From Apodospora peruviana (taxonomy: Eukaryota; Ascomycota; Sordariomycetes; Sordariales; Lasiosphaeriaceae): a stretch of DNA of 64,000 nt. The stretch covers positions 1,798,001-1,862,000 of the forward strand of contig JAUEDM010000004.1 in assembly GCA_033439685.1 (NCBI GenBank). The letters run 5' to 3'. Shown here one piece after another: positions 20,636 through 33,879 of this stretch; the first letter of the stretch is position 1, and every line of letters begins with the position of its first letter. Under the pieces are notes generated by a model. That model was given only the letters and a program-made list of their open reading frames with translations, was not told where the DNA came from and did no database searches. Made by a program: the position numbers and the translations under genes.

Positions 20636-23600
20636 TCATAGTCCACCACTCGTACCGCCACCACCCTGCTGCCCTCCGAAAAAGAACCCATCAAATAGGT
20701 CCAGACCCTGCTGCCCTTCGCTAAAGTCGTGATGCATACCCTCCCACCCGAGCCCAAAACCGAGATCCATCAACGTGTCCCCCATGTTCATGTCTCCAGC
20801 ACCGCCGTCCAGGCCACCACCACCACCTCCCGCACCACCGGCCGAGTCCAAGCCCTGGAGAAAGTCGATCCCTTGCAGATCTCCAAATGATGTTGGGCTG
20901 TTGTATTGCTGCTGCTGCTGAGCAAACATGCTACTATTGCCAGTCCCCCCTAACTGCGGAGGCACAGTGGACATGGGCGAGCTAGCCATCTGTTGTTGTT
21001 GTTGCTGCGCCGGTGGGGTCACCATTGCCGTCGGCGACGGCATCAAGAGCGGATCAATCGCCGCCGCCCCGGCGGCCGTGCTTTCGTTCGGACTCCTCGC
21101 GGATGCGTCGTTTGCGGAGCTGGCGTTGCTTCGCGGCTGAGGCGGCAGGTTGCGCATCAGCGAGAACCCGCCGTCCGACTCGGTTTTGACGTGTGGAATG
21201 CCGGAGAGCCGGTATGATGCTGCTGTGGCGCCTGTTCCTTTTTGCTGTTGGAATGTCGGTAATTGCGAGGCTCCCGAAGAGACGCTGTGCGCGTAGTTGC
21301 TCATTACGTCAGAGGTGACATCGAACTGCGAGCGGCGCGCCGAGATGTTATGCTCGCCAGACGTCCGCTGCTGGTGCTGGCGGCGGTGCGGGTGATGCAT
21401 GTGGCCCGACATGGACGAGGCGGTGTCGCTTCTTGAACCCCAGTCCAGCCGGTAATCGATGCTGTCTCTTGAGTTGGACCTCTTGTTGGGCCCCCCGCGC
21501 CCGCCGCCCTGTCCGGAGAGGTCCTGACCGAAGCCGCCGGTCTGGTTGGCCATCCGGATCGTAGCCTTCGTGGTTCGATCAAACGCGTCACGGCATGCCT
21601 CGGCGGGTGGGCACTTGTCAATCAGATCAGTGAAGACCGATTTCGCGGCGAGGATGGTGAAATCCACTTCATCAACAGTCTGAAAAAACAAAGGTGGTGA
21701 AGTTTAGCATTGGAAATAGAGTAGCAAACTGGGGGAAAGTTTGAATCCTTACAAGTCGGCTCCTCACAATGGGAGAATGCCATATCGCGTAGAGGTAGGA
21801 TATTCCTGCCATGAATAGGTGGTGCGTGGCCAAGTACGTGTAATTGACCAAGCTCACGCGGTGCAGTTTGCGGTAGAGCCGTAGAATCTTCTGGCCGGCC
21901 TCGGCAACCTTGAGATAAACGCGGTCTTCATCCTCGCGGAGCTCCATATTGTACACAGTCGGGCTGTTCACCTCCTTCGCGGTGTGATACTCGCCCTCGA
22001 ACATGGCCGGGACGCTCAGGCTCTGACGGTAAAGCATGATAATGGCCTGCCAATAGTTCAGGTCCAAGAACTCGGGCGAAAAAGCGACTCCTGTCTCTTG
22101 TTTTGTGGGGGCCGAGGTCTTCCACTCATAAAGTCTCTTGTCGATGTCTATTCGCCAGGAGCGAAAAGAATCAAACTTTGACAGGAACGGCGACGGTAGC
22201 GACGTATGCATGTGAGGGTTTTTCTGATTGAGTCCGGCCGCTCGTGCTATCTCTGCTTGCTGGAACTGGAGGACCTGGAGAATCTCTGACTGAAGCAGCC
22301 GGAGACGGAAATAGTGATATGCGACTAGTTTGTAAGTCGGCTCGACGGTATCAAGGGGGGGCTGGATGAAGCCGTTCTGCGTTATGTACCGGTCTTCCAG
22401 CAGAGATGGGAACTCGGTCGTGATGACTTGATCTGAAATCCCGAAGGGACGGCCCACGCAGACGCTGACTAGTCGATCAAATGAGTACGTGCACCACCAG
22501 AGGCGCCGCCTGAGATCGCGCACATATTCCCTCCGGCCTCGTTCGCGGGCGTGTGCCTCGCTATGCTGGGCTACCGTATCCCCCAGGCCAGCCTCGATGT
22601 CTTTGCCGTCTTCGTAGTGCAAACCCAGATCAACAGCTAACCTCACGGCGACACCAATGATGTACCTAAGATAACAGTGTCAGAGAGTCCATAAAAGCGA
22701 CATATCTGTCTTATAACTGCCCTTGACCTTGAATCGGATAAGTTGGAGAGAAAATGAACATACCAAAGTCCTGGAGGCACCGGTCTCAACAAGGCAAAAT
22801 TTGCCAGTAGCAACACCGCTTGTAATTCTTCCAAGCCACCACCGCTGCCAAGGCATGCTTCGAGATGGACAATGGCACTGGCATGGTATTCCTCCGGCTG
22901 ACATTGCTTAGACGCGCTGCTTGACCCATCTGACGGCGCATTCGTGTTATCGTTCTTGGCACCATCGCCCAAGATGATAGCCCCCCCGATCGCAAACACC
23001 ATATTGAGCATGTACAGCTCGCGGGGCCCCCGAACGCGGCCTTCTTCCGCATATGCCTGCTCAAATAGCTCCATAAAGTCGACCCTGTGCAGCACCGGAA
23101 TCTGGGGATTCGCATGTTCGAAATACAGAGTCACTAGCCTCAGACCGAGGGCCTTGTCAGGGAAGGCTGCTGGGTGAATTGTCGGCTTCGTATGTAGGCC
23201 GAAGAAGGAATCCCGCATCGAAGTTCCCGCGCCCACGACAGCGCCGCCAGCAATCGGCCTGTACGGCCGGATGCCACCCTTATCCGAGGTCGACTTCTGG
23301 TCCGAGACAGACGATTGCACCGCAGCAAAGACGACGCGCGCAAAGGACACCCCGGAGGCCGCCCCTAAGTACCGAGGGTTTGCGGCCCCTGGCACACCGG
23401 CGAGGCTTGATTTTGACACAAGCCTCTGTAACTTGCTCGTATCATCCTCATTTTGAACTCTGATGCCGCCGGCCCCGCCTGGCGCCTCCGGATGCGTCGC
23501 ACCAACGACATCGACGGGCGACCGCGCTGTGTTTGAGCCATTGCTCGGTTTTGATGAGTACTCCAAGTCCGCGGCCGGTGGGAAAGCTATAGTGTTAGCA

Positions 23601-24044
23601 GCCAGCAGTGATTCGAGCTGCTCAATCCTCGACTCCAGATAGAATATGTAGCTAAAGTTCAGAGGCCACTCGTTAGCCGGCAAGTTTTCTTTCGTCTCAA
23701 AGTGCGCCAGAATCTCACCTCCTCGGAATCTCCCGCTTTGTTATTGGATCGTAGCCAACGCAGGCGACGCCGGCCTTTTCACAGCTTGCGCAACTGGGAA
23801 GACGGACATCGCAACGGTTCTTCCTGCTTCGGCAGCGGTTACAAGCGCTCACATTTCGAAAGCTGCTGCTCTGTCCCACCTTGCCAGCCCCGTGGCCGGC
23901 AGCTCCGTCGGGCAACAGATCGCTCGTGGGGGGCGAAAGCGAGGTCGGTGAGTCTTTGTCGGGGGACGACTGGCGCGCGCGCTTGTGGGAGTGGAGGTTC
24001 GGAGAGCGAGGAGACTGCGGTGCCATTGTGCTACCAGCGTCCAT
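20636..24044 (-). CDS. Zn2Cys6 transcription factor with coiled-coil and glycine-rich tail
   Basis: Four exons (24044-23719, 23651-22764, 22665-21753, 21679-20636) give 1056 residues; introns are 67, 98 and 73 nt. The zinc cluster is ACNRCRSRKNRCD..LPSCASCEKAGVACVGYDP at about residues 70-98. It is followed directly by REIPRSYIFYLESRIEQLESLL, a dimerisation coiled coil placed as in Gal4-like factors. The middle region (about 215-700) is the fungal-specific transcription-factor domain, with RRRLWWCTYSFDRLVSVCVGRPFGI, its classical signature. The last 300 residues are low-complexity (poly-Gln, Gly-rich, acidic GDMNMGDTLMDLGFGLGWEG), a plausible activation domain. ATG 24044 (MDAGSTMAP) is the first in frame. 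The promoter would lie in the gene-free DNA to its right. Target genes cannot be inferred. Confidence 0.92.
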
Positions 24045-27000
24045 CGGTGGTTGCCGGCACCCAAACACGGGCGAGGCGCCGGAGTCGGTTCGGTTCGGTT
24101 CGGTCCGGGGAGCGGGCGCGGGCGCGGGCGCGCGTCGTTCGATGCGGTCGGCTTCTGCTGGATCGCTACTACTGTCTTAGACTATCTCCACTGCGGAACA
24201 CCTCATCGAACCCATGCTCGATATCTCGAGGTTTCTGGTTTTATCGCATGCAAGTCAGACAGAATTGGATGCCTGCTGGTATCTTCGGATCGGGCGTGTG
24301 GGCGCGCGGGCAGCCGGGCGCGGGGGTGTGAGGTGTGAGTGGGTGTGCCGCCGCTCGGCCTAGCTATTCCAGCTGTAGCGAGGACCTGAGCTGCAGCTGA
24401 CACACTTAAGGCACGCAGATGTCGGATCGCAAGCCGCGACACCGGTTTCCAAGCGGGGTTCGAAGCCGTGATAGTAGTTTCGACGTCTGGGTCAAGGTCA
24501 TTGCTAGGTAGCAGGGAAACGGGAAACTACAATGAAAAATAGATTATAAAAACTATCGGCTGGGCTGAATCATGCCCACGCGTGATATCAAATGCGGAGC
24601 ATTGTGCACAAAATACCGCGGTCAACCTCGACAGCAAGCTCCTAACAGATGGGGAATGCCTGCGCCTGGGCGAAAGAAAGGGGAGGTATGGGCCTCTCTG
24701 ATAAGGACCGCTCTGGGGGTTGAAACTGTAGCGAATCACTGGTCTCGGCCCCAGCCGTTCGAATCGAGTAAGTGCCACCGCACCCCCACACTGCCTATCT
24801 GGATGGTGGGGAGCCGATGCCCATAGCAGTTCGTTCCATTGTTAAAGAGAGGCCATTCACATTGAACGAAGAGGCATCTTTGGAAACATATTTGAAGCCT
24901 TTTATTATCCTATCTTGACGTGCTTTACGGAATCCGTAAATTACAACTAAGGTACTCTACCATGTGCTTACATACAGCCGTACAATCGACATCTGAAAAC
25001 CTGAGCTCGAGCCGCCTAGACCCCCCCTCCGTTCCTGACTAGCAAACTCTTTATACACGGGGATCCGGATTACGGGGTACTGTTGGCAGTTGCCTGCCCC
25101 GAGACAACGCCCCCAAGTGGTACCAACTAAAAACCTCATCACGACTTGAACAACCGACCTAATTCCCATTGCGTAGGTGCCGCCTACTAGGATCTGTGTT
25201 TTTATGCCTCAGCATCTGAACTGCGGTACTGATTACCGTATCCGTCCGACATGGCAGAAATGGCTAACTGTCAACTGCTCGTTCCAATCAAATGAGGTAA
25301 TCAAGAGCCGATCATAGGAGCCTACCTAAGGCAATTAATAGAAAGTACCTGGGTAGTAAGTGTGTAATACAGTGCGTACTGAGGTCCTGTCTCAAGCCTT
25401 TGACCCCAAAATTTATAGGTCAGATTCGCCAAAGTCGGGGTCAGTCAGCCACCTAGCCATATTCGTCTCGACTCAGACTACCTGCGTCACCGCCAGATCC
25501 ACCCCGAGCCGCCCGGCACTGGAGCCGGAGACCAGGCCAACCTCAGGTGCCGTAGACGAACGACGGATGGGGAACCTGAATACGGAAGCCCGCCCCGGGA
25601 ATAATTCAGGTACATGCAGCAGCACCAACTAAGCTTGCGTCAGTTTGTACACCGCAAACCACAATCTGCTTGGCTTGGCTCTCTTTGCGTCTGTCTGCCG
25701 TCCAGGGCGGCCCTCCGTCTCAGGTTCTCCCAACGTACAACCCACTACCTTGCTCCGTAAGTTGTACATATAAGCTGTTTCCGCTCGCTCGCTAGCTACC
25801 TGGTAGGTAGCCTCGCTTTGCTCACCTGACAAGCAGTTAATGCAAGCGTGCCTTAGGACAACACACTTCCACGTTTGCTTGGATGAAACGAATTGGAACT
25901 AAAATACAAGGTAATCTAGGAAAGGGTACCTAAGTACCTACCTAGGTATCCGTAGTGTACATCGCCCCATCTTTTGGGGGCAGGCAGGCACACATCGGTC
26001 CAACAACACCACACCCTTCCGCCCCATGCCTGCCCTCCTGTCAAATTCACTGCCAGTGCTTCCCAATGCCGCCATGCCATGCCATGTCATGCCCATGCCC
26101 ATGCCGTGTGTGTCACTGTTGTCTGTGTGACCGTGTGATTGAGGCTGGCTGGCTGGCAACCAAAACAAAAATCCACTTTTATCAAAAAAGAGAAAAGAAA
26201 GAAACAAACCCCCAACATCCAACCGCGCACACACACACACACACACACAGCAATCCGATCCATGATGATCATCGAACCGACCGCTGCTCTTTCAATTCTC
26301 TGGTACCGAATGTAATACCATGCAGGAAACAGCAACCGAACCTGTTGCTTGCTGAACCAGAACCGGACAAATCGACAGCAAAGCGGTAGCGGTAGCCGTG
26401 TCCATAAAAACGTGACAGCGGCGGCGGCACAGGCGGCAGGATTACGGTAACATTGGATTGGAAAGCTGGTACTGTACCAGAGATAACCCACCACACAAGG
26501 GAGAAGCACCCGGGACGCGGGAAAGAAAGAAAAAGATACACACAGAGAGGGACTTTATTCCGAACATGGGTGTCGTATCCGGTAGCCCGCGCAGCAACAG
26601 CCCGAAAACCACATAACAAAAGCCCGCACCCCCTTCCCGAGAAAGGATACATTCACACCCTTCGTGGGTTGTATCGATGGTAGGCAACAAATGCGTGTAA
26701 GCCGCATCATCGTTGCGTTGGTGCTAAGGTAAGCTGGGTAAGAGAGTCTACACTGACTGCTTGATATTTGACCGGCGCTTGAAAAAGAAATACAGAAAGA
26801 AAACCTCTGATTCAGAACGACCAACCAAGGATAGATAATAACAAGCCCAAAATTACAAAAGATGTAAATAAATCGCGCCGCTTTGCTCCATGTGGGCGGG
26901 TATAAATAATAGAGGGTGAAGAAAACCAGAAAACGCATCATGATGGCTCGGTCCCGTTAAACACCAACAAACAGAAACCAACTGCGTAGAATAAGGGCGT

Positions 27001-27224
27001 CTAGCAGCAGCCCAACCCAAAAATTCCATGCGTGTATTTACCCAATGAGTCCTCCTTTCCCGAAATAAAAGAATCTATCCCAAAAACGACGATTATGTAT
27101 GTGTGCGCCAAGAAGAACCGAAATTCCACTCTTCCTAAAAACGCCTCCCTTGCGACATTTGATATGCCGCGCCATCTTGACCAAGTATCCTGTGCCCAAT
27201 TATCCTCGTGAAATCCGTCCACAG
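24045..27224. other. 3.2-kb interval without a supported gene
   Basis: This lies between the Zn2Cys6 gene (its promoter, left) and the MFS gene (its 3' UTR, right), both on the minus strand. It contains a GGTTCGGTTCGGTTCGGTCC stretch and GCGGGCGCGGGCGCGGGCGC near 24090-24130, TACCTAAGTACCTACCTAGGTA at about 25928, CATGCCATGCCATGTCATGC at 26073-26105 and a CA repeat at 26228-26249. None of the open frames has domain or splice support. Confidence 0.5.
26228..26249 (+). repeat. (CA)n microsatellite
   Basis: About eleven CA units flanked by unique DNA. Confidence 0.9.
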
Positions 27225-29232
27225 CTACGCCACCGTCGAGACAGTCTGCGCCTGGCTAGATGCCACCAGTAGCGGGTCGCCGACCTGTGCCGATGGCGCA
27301 GCCGGCTCTGCAACGTCCTCTTTCTCGTCCAACCTCCCCCTGGGTTCGGGGATGCTGCAGCTGATGTACGCCCCAGCAACGGTTACCAGCCCCGTAGCCC
27401 ACCATGCAAGACCAGAGTAACCGCTATCTAGTCCCAGGGTGTAGAGATACCCAGAGACTGCCGGTCCGCAGGCGCGGGCTAAGCTCGCAGTGCATGCAGC
27501 CACGCCGTTAATCGAACCTAATGAAAGGGTGGTCGGTGCCGAGTTGGTCAGGAGGATGGCGTTACTCGGATACGCCAAAGTGGCATATGTGCATTTCAAC
27601 ACGATCAAGGCATAAACACCCATCATACGAAGACCGTCTGGCAGGAGGACCGTGTATGGCGTGGTGAGGTAGAGCAGAGGATAAGCGATCGAGACGAATC
27701 TGAAGAGTCGGAGGGCTCCGAGCCTCAATGTAACTGGAGGGAAGAGGAAAGATGTCGAAGCCATTGAGTAGATGCCCTGCACGGACAGTATGATTCCAAT
27801 CGTCTTGGTGTCGTATCCGAATCCGTCAGCGAATCTGAAGGGCAAGGAGACGACCTTCTTTTCATCTGGAACATTTGTACTCAGAAACACGGGCAGAAGC
27901 GCATCAAACGTCATCGTGTGACTTAGGATTTGTCAGCTGGGCAGCGTACAACGCAGCTTCGTCAAAGGAGAGGACTCACAACGCGAGAATTCCGTATGAA
28001 ATGATGATCAGTATGACAGATCTTGTCAAAACCTTGCCTGGCTTCTTCTCCGATTTTACAGACCGCCCCTGGCTAGCCGCCTCAAGGTCAAGGGACTCCC
28101 GCAAGACAACGCTGTCCTGTGATGCCAAATTCCGGGCACCGTCATTCGTAAGGTAGCCAGGCAGTGGCTCGTCGGTCTCGAAAAGCAGCGGTTGTTCCTC
28201 TGGTTCTTTTCCTTTCGAACTCCGGACCTTGTTACCGGGAAGATGGGACAGGAGGTAACGACCGAACTCCAAACCACGGTCGCGTTCCCGTTTCTTCTCC
28301 GCATGCGTCTCCTCTAGGAAGAGAACGCCAATGATAACTCCGATAAAGACACAACAAGCACTGAAGAGGTTCGGTAGTAAATAAGGAAATCGTTCCCAAA
28401 TGCTGCCAGGCGAGAACAGAGACGGTAGAGTTTCGACCGGCTTTGCGAGAGCGCCTCCAATCATTGGCCCGACAATAGATCTACGAGGTGGTCAGTCTAA
28501 TGATCAAGCCAAGAAACATTCCGAGTTTTCCATACCCCAGGCACCATACGTTTGGCATCACTGAATATGCCCGAGCTGGTGGTGACAGTTAGTACGCGCT
28601 CGGCGGTCATATATGATCTGTGGCCACTCACGTTGGTGTTCCTTGACGGTCACCATCTCTCCTATCGTCGTTTGTAGCACGCCGATATTGCTAGTATTGT
28701 CAGCCCCGATGTCCAAGGGGACTCTATGAGCCGAGTGAGTGAACTTACCCGTTCAAAAACCCACCAAGAGCCCGAGCAAACAAGGCCACTGCAAGATTTG
28801 GCGCAAACCCAAATATAAGGACGCTGAGACCGGTGCCCGCTAATCCCGATATAAGGACGGGCTTTCGACCGACCTTGTCGCTCAACCGCCCCCAGAAGAA
28901 GCTCGTGGAACATTCGGCGAATGTGAAGGCCGAAGTTACCATACCAGCGTAGAACGAGATTTGATTCTCATCCTCGGTGATATTGAAATCTTTTACCATG
29001 TGGTAAATGTATGGGAAGATGGACATGAACGCGATGGGCTCAGATATCCGGCAGAGCGCTGCGAAATGTTAGCACAGGCGACAACTATGACCATATTGCG
29101 GGCCCAGCAGTCCGAGCCGACGATATGCATACCCAGAATCAGCAGTTGCTTCATAGGATATGGGGGAAGCTTCTTCCTGGTAGCTGGGACGCCATCCCCC
29201 GAAGAGACCGATGTTCCCATCCTTGTAGTCAT
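27225..29232 (-). CDS. MFS transporter, 12-TM, YCR023C/ZIFL-like
   Basis: Six exons (29232-29133, 29058-28749, 28690-28632, 28575-28536, 28480-27980, 27921-27225) give 568 residues. Spliced, it starts with a short cytosolic tail, TM1 from QLLILALCRISEPIAFMSIFPY, then the MFS motif A-type loop FFWGRLSDKVGRKPVL, and EHQPRAYSVMPNVWCLGSIVGPMIGG in the TM4-5 region. A long cytosolic loop of about 120 residues (about 215-335) divides the two six-helix halves. This layout is typical of the fungal DHA-type group annotated as general-substrate or ZIFL-like MFS, as in yeast YCR023C. The substrate is unknown. Start: ATG 29232 has a CACCATG context; an in-frame ATG eight codons upstream (29256) is possible. 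The last intron uses an AAG acceptor, the only one in frame. Confidence 0.9.
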
Positions 29233-32200
29233 GGTGTTGTACCCTCTACCCCTCATAGGAATGGTCGTAAGAAACTCGGTTTCAGGATTGGAAGGCTCGT
29301 GAAGCTGTTGACTTGGCTCAAACAGGACTTTTGAGCCGGCGAGGAATCGAGGCAAAGAATTGAATGTTTGATGTCTGCTTTCAGGGGGCGAGCTCGACAG
29401 AATTGGGTCTCAAAGGCTCTTTTTGTCTTAGACTCCTACGTGGAGGAAATACAGGTTATGACGCATCTACGCATCCCCGTGATGAAGTTGAAGTGTGATG
29501 GTTGGTCACAGACTACTATGTTCTGTTATCTTAAGAGGATGGGCATGAAGCAAACAGGGCGACATTGAAGTGACGCAAACGGAGAGCGAGGGTATGGGAT
29601 GAGAGGGTATTAATAAGGAGCAAGAACAAACGAAGGGAGTGTATGTAGATAAACACAGCCGACCAGAAAGAAGGAAGCTTATTAGGTAGCCAAGGGGGCG
29701 GAAAGGGCTGAGAAGAGAGGTCACCAGATCACCCATCTGGCTGTGGGGACCTTGCCTGTAAACTACAGCCGGGAACTTGAGGACCCTGGCATAAAATTCC
29801 TTCTTTTTCTGGAGAAACAGCGGTGACAAGGAGAAGGGAACTACCCAAGAAGAAGACAGATGATCCTGCCGGGACAGCACTAGGTAAGTTCAGGTAGTAA
29901 AGCAACGTTGGTTGCGAATGCCGCGATAGTCTTGAGGAGATCCTGGAGCAGACTCTTGGCGAGAGCATTTCGATGGCTGGCTCACAGTGGTCTTTGCTAT
30001 CCATGTCAAACCATCCATGCTCTTGCAGGGATACACCATACGGCGTTTGACGTGGGCTCATCGTCGTTTTGTTTGGGTTATGGGAATTAAACTGACTGTA
30101 TCCACCCTCGGTCCTGTTTTTGCCCGTCCCGGCTCGAGTCTGGCTGGGTCGGGGGACCGACGGCCAGCTGGTTCAGATCAGTGTGCACGGAATAGACAGC
30201 AGATGGACATGGCGACTCCAGGGGCCGTGCATGTTCTGTTGGCGCACAAAGGGGAGGGTACGGGGGATTGTTGCCTTACAAACGCCTTGTACAGTACAGT
30301 ACAGAGACCTCCCGTGGCGACGAGGGCTCTCCACCACAGCATGCTTATCTGGGCGTGGTGCAGGGCATGGCTGACAGGAGTCTTGACCACATCGCACAAC
30401 AGCAAGACACGGCGGCGACGGCGGCGGGGGTGGGTAGACCGCCTTCCCGGGACTTCTGACCGACCACCGACAACTGTGGCTGTTTGCTGCATCGCTGTCT
30501 GGGTAAAAGCTTGTCCAAGTTGAGAAATGTGCCCGCGGCTGTCTCGGCCAGTCAAATTCCATTTGCAAAGGTCAAATGGCCGACGTTGCGCTGTTCGCAC
30601 CAGAAGCCCCGGGGAACGGGAGCCAAGAGAGCAAAAGGGGTCCAGGGCAGAGACAGCGCCGCGGCACTGGTTACAGTGGGCCGCGGAGCTCTGTCCAATA
30701 CCTGTCAAAATCCTTTGCTAACCCGAGTTCTTTTGAGGTCCAAAGCGTGATGTGTGGATGTGTGACTTTGGCATCCGAGTGCCATGGATCCGATACTTGG
30801 CGGCATGGCATTGTTGCGGTGCATCACTGGCAGACCGTCAGGGAACGGAGGAGAAACGGAGCAAGGGGGCAGAAAAACAAAGGAAAAAAAGAAGAGCGAG
30901 AGGAAACGAAACGAAACGTCAATAAAACGACGGGGATCGAAAAGTAGGGCGCCATGGCATGGGCTCTTCCTACCTAGCGTGATTTGGTTTGACAGGCCGG
31001 TCGGCACCAACTTGTGGACCGGGGACTGGCTGCCGAGACTCTGTCGAGCAAGAGCTGCCGCTGACCGACCGGGTCCGCTGGGTCGGGCAGGAGGCGGTGA
31101 ATACTCACCATGCTTCTCCTCAAGTCTGTCATCATCTGTAGTATGAATGGAGTTATCAGGCTCCAGTTTTCAAACAGCACGGCGGTAACGACGGCTCCTG
31201 AGCATTAGCAATTTTGAGAAACCGGTACCCAGCGCCCCCCCGGGAGCGGCATCCGCGCTGGAAAATCAGACGGTGAAGTTACCATCAGATGTATTCCGTA
31301 GATACCAGGTAGGTAAAGTAGCTTATTAGGTAGGCGAAGCGATAGCCTCCGGCACACGTCGGCGCACCGTGAGCTGGACATGGTGTTGGGAGTCGCGAAA
31401 TAGGTAATTGTGGACCGGGAGGAGAGGTGATTAGCAAGGCGAGCACATAATGTCCCCGATGGTTCACGGGAGGCGCAAGGGATGGATAGATTAGACAGCG
31501 CTTTGGTCCTGTGTACGGGTGTAAGTCTGAGGGAAAGAGCAGACAATTGGATGCATCCATCGTGGAGTGAATCACCGCCCACTCCTCCCACTCCACCAGT
31601 CCACCTCACCCGGCCCGGGCGTGGATCCGCGCTCTGGTAGTGGATGTTCTATTCCATAATTTCAATTGGCTGCCCTGGCACAGTGCCTGGCAGCCTGGTC
31701 CTCACTCTCTGCCTTTCAGGAATCCAGGCAGCCAGGTTACCAGCCGTAGCTTCCGAACTCCGCTGATAGTGTGATTAGCTTGATTACCATGCGCAATGGG
31801 CAGCAGTAGCGTCCTACAGCAATGTACAATCCCATTCCCGGTCCTGGGATATCCGATATCGAACCATCTTGATGATCGGATCTCCACATGTCAAATCCGT
31901 CTTATATGGTACACACGGCAGGCAGGGCAGGGCACTGAACACTCCCATCAGCGTCCAACTACCCTGTGATCCGTACATATAAGAAAATTGCAGGCGCGGT
32001 TAGGTGGAACTCCCGTAATCCGCGGAGCCGGAGGCGAAATTCGTACCTATCTGGTCGCGGTACCGACAGGCCTCCTAGCCTCCATAGTCCATCCTCTGGG
32101 AGTATATGTACCCTATGGATGCCGTAGAAGCACCCAGCAGAAAGCTTGCTGCATCCGCGCACCAGCAGTGGAGCTGCTGGTGCAGCCCGGCCATATGCAG

Positions 32201-32326
32201 TGTGGCAGTGTTGCCCACCCATTCAAGATCCTGACCTGCCCTACAAGGACCGTTGCGCAGCCGCCTCCGATATAAGGTAGGGGAGCCTCTATGCTCTGTA
32301 TGCAGTACAGATCCATTTGGGGTGCA
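29233..32326. other. 3.1-kb region with no supported gene (start of gene-poor interval)
   Basis: The first few hundred bases should be the MFS promoter. The remainder is GC-rich unique DNA with a CGGCGACGGCGGCGGGGG stretch near 30413 and purine-rich DNA at 30840-30935. Open frames of up to 176 codons exist on the minus strand (30178-30708) but are Cys/Arg-rich with no domain and no consistent splice sites. I see nothing I would annotate. Confidence 0.45.
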
Positions 32327-32749
32327 TCATGGCTGCCTTTGGCTTGGCAGGGCAGCTATCAACTGTGGCGTGACCACCCGAGACTTTCGTCCGTACTGGT
32401 ACATAAAAGGCAGTGAGGCGAGCTCCATCACCACCAATCTCTCCCTGTTTCCCGACTGATTCGGAAGGCTTGCTGTGATGATGGGGACAGCTTCGCACTG
32501 GACGACTTCGGCGGCCGACAGACCGAGGATGCCTCCGTCCTTGAGCGTCCCAGATGTGGTGCCATGATCCAGCTGGAAGTCCTCCGATGCACTTTGGGTT
32601 TTGGGACCACCTGAGGCTTGGCCCTCGGCCTCAGGTGCCTCCGCGGGTGCACCCCCTTTCAAATATGATGAATTGACCGGTTTTGGCTTAGAACATGATG
32701 ACTGCGGCAAAATACCGTGTTTTGCTATTGACGGACCTATATATATCAT
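32327..32749 (-). CDS. doubtful 140-codon ORF at the edge of the AT-rich island
   Basis: This single-exon frame starts with a real ATG (32749) and ends at 32327. The middle is Ala/Gly/Glu/Ser-rich (GGAPAEAPEAEGQASGG) with a protein-like stretch ending LSAAEVVQCEAVPIITASLP. I do not recognise it. It borders the AT-rich island, where the first 20 codons already lie in lower-GC DNA, so it may be a truncated gene or chance. There is no promoter or homology evidence. Confidence 0.2.
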   Translation of the reverse strand: MIYIGPSIAKHGILPQSSCSKPKPVNSSYLKGGAPAEAPEAEGQASGGPKTQSASEDFQLDHGTTSGTLKDGGILGLSAAEVVQCEAVPIITASLPNQSGNRERLVVMELASLPFMYQYGRKSRVVTPQLIAALPSQRQP

Positions 32750-33680
32750 TGTGGGCTGTATAGTGTTGATTGAACAAAATGAACAATTCGATCCATTGTG
32801 TTTTTGAAGCTGATGTGTAGTTTTTAAACAATATGTTGGCTTTTAAACATATTGTCTCTAAAAAAGACTATGAGTTCTCGTAATTATATTCTTCTTTTAC
32901 TCGCCTTTTAAAGAGAATATAAATAATTGTAAGAAATTCCTGCTTACGTACTTATAATTATAAATTGTAATTTTATAACTTAATATAAATGCTATAGACT
33001 TGTAATCATAATACTTATGACAGTCAGTGCGATTGAGCCTTGATTGAATTGATTACGACTGTCATTGGTATATACTCATTAGAATTTCAAAGGTCAGCAC
33101 CTTTAATATTTGGCATCCTTTTGCAATTGAGAGGGGTTTGGTATAATGGTTTTGTTGCTACGTGGGATTTTACAGGCCTGTAATACAGGGCTGTAGGTAC
33201 AGCGGAAGTAGGGCGGCACTGGTCCGAGGCTGGCTTACTACGTTGCGTGTACGAGGTACAACAGCAGAGCTTGGTAAGGTGCTGAGGGAAGCAAAAAGAA
33301 GGCTTGTAGTACAGAGCCAAAAAGGCAGTTACAGTGAACTATGCACTGTAAAACAACTGGGTTGCAGAGCTTGATAAGTTACAACTCGCTGAGTTGTTAT
33401 GACTGCTTGAAAGAAGAATAGAATTGTTTTCTATCTTGTTGCTTGCTTATTGCTTGCTTAAGGAATACTAAGTACAGGAGAGGAGAGGGCCTATTATAGG
33501 CTATGTGGGCTCTCGAGCCTTCTATTCTACTAGTACAAAACTGGAACAGTAAAGTTCTAGTAAGTTCTGCCACGTAATCTGTGATTGCGTGCCTGCAGTT
33601 CAGTGTAAGTGCCCTGTAAGTCAGGGCATTTACAGGGCATTTAGAGGCTAGAAATTAACAAACTTTGATAAAAAAAAACT

Positions 33681-33731
33681 AAAACTTCTACTTGCTTACT
33701 TTAGTTAATTAAAGTAAGTAAGTAGAAGTTT
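33681..33731. repeat. near-perfect hairpin inverted repeat
   Basis: The left arm (33681-33703, AAAACTTCTACTTGCTTACT...) and right arm (33711-33731) are inverse complements apart from one G/A-type difference. They flank a TTAATTA-centred loop of a few bases. Confidence 0.8.
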
Positions 33732-33879
33732 GTTAACACTGCAAAAGAAGTGAGGTACTAGAGTTGCCTCTAGATTTTGGAATTCAACTAGATAAGCTTA
33801 TATGATCCAGACTTACTAGCTACTACCATAAATTTCCTGCATCATTTGTCTTTTTTCTAAAACTTTAATTTAAATATTA

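Noticed and set aside
30178..30708. 176-codon minus-strand ORF in the gene-poor region
   Set aside because: Composition typical of chance frames in GC-rich DNA; no domain and no consistent start context.
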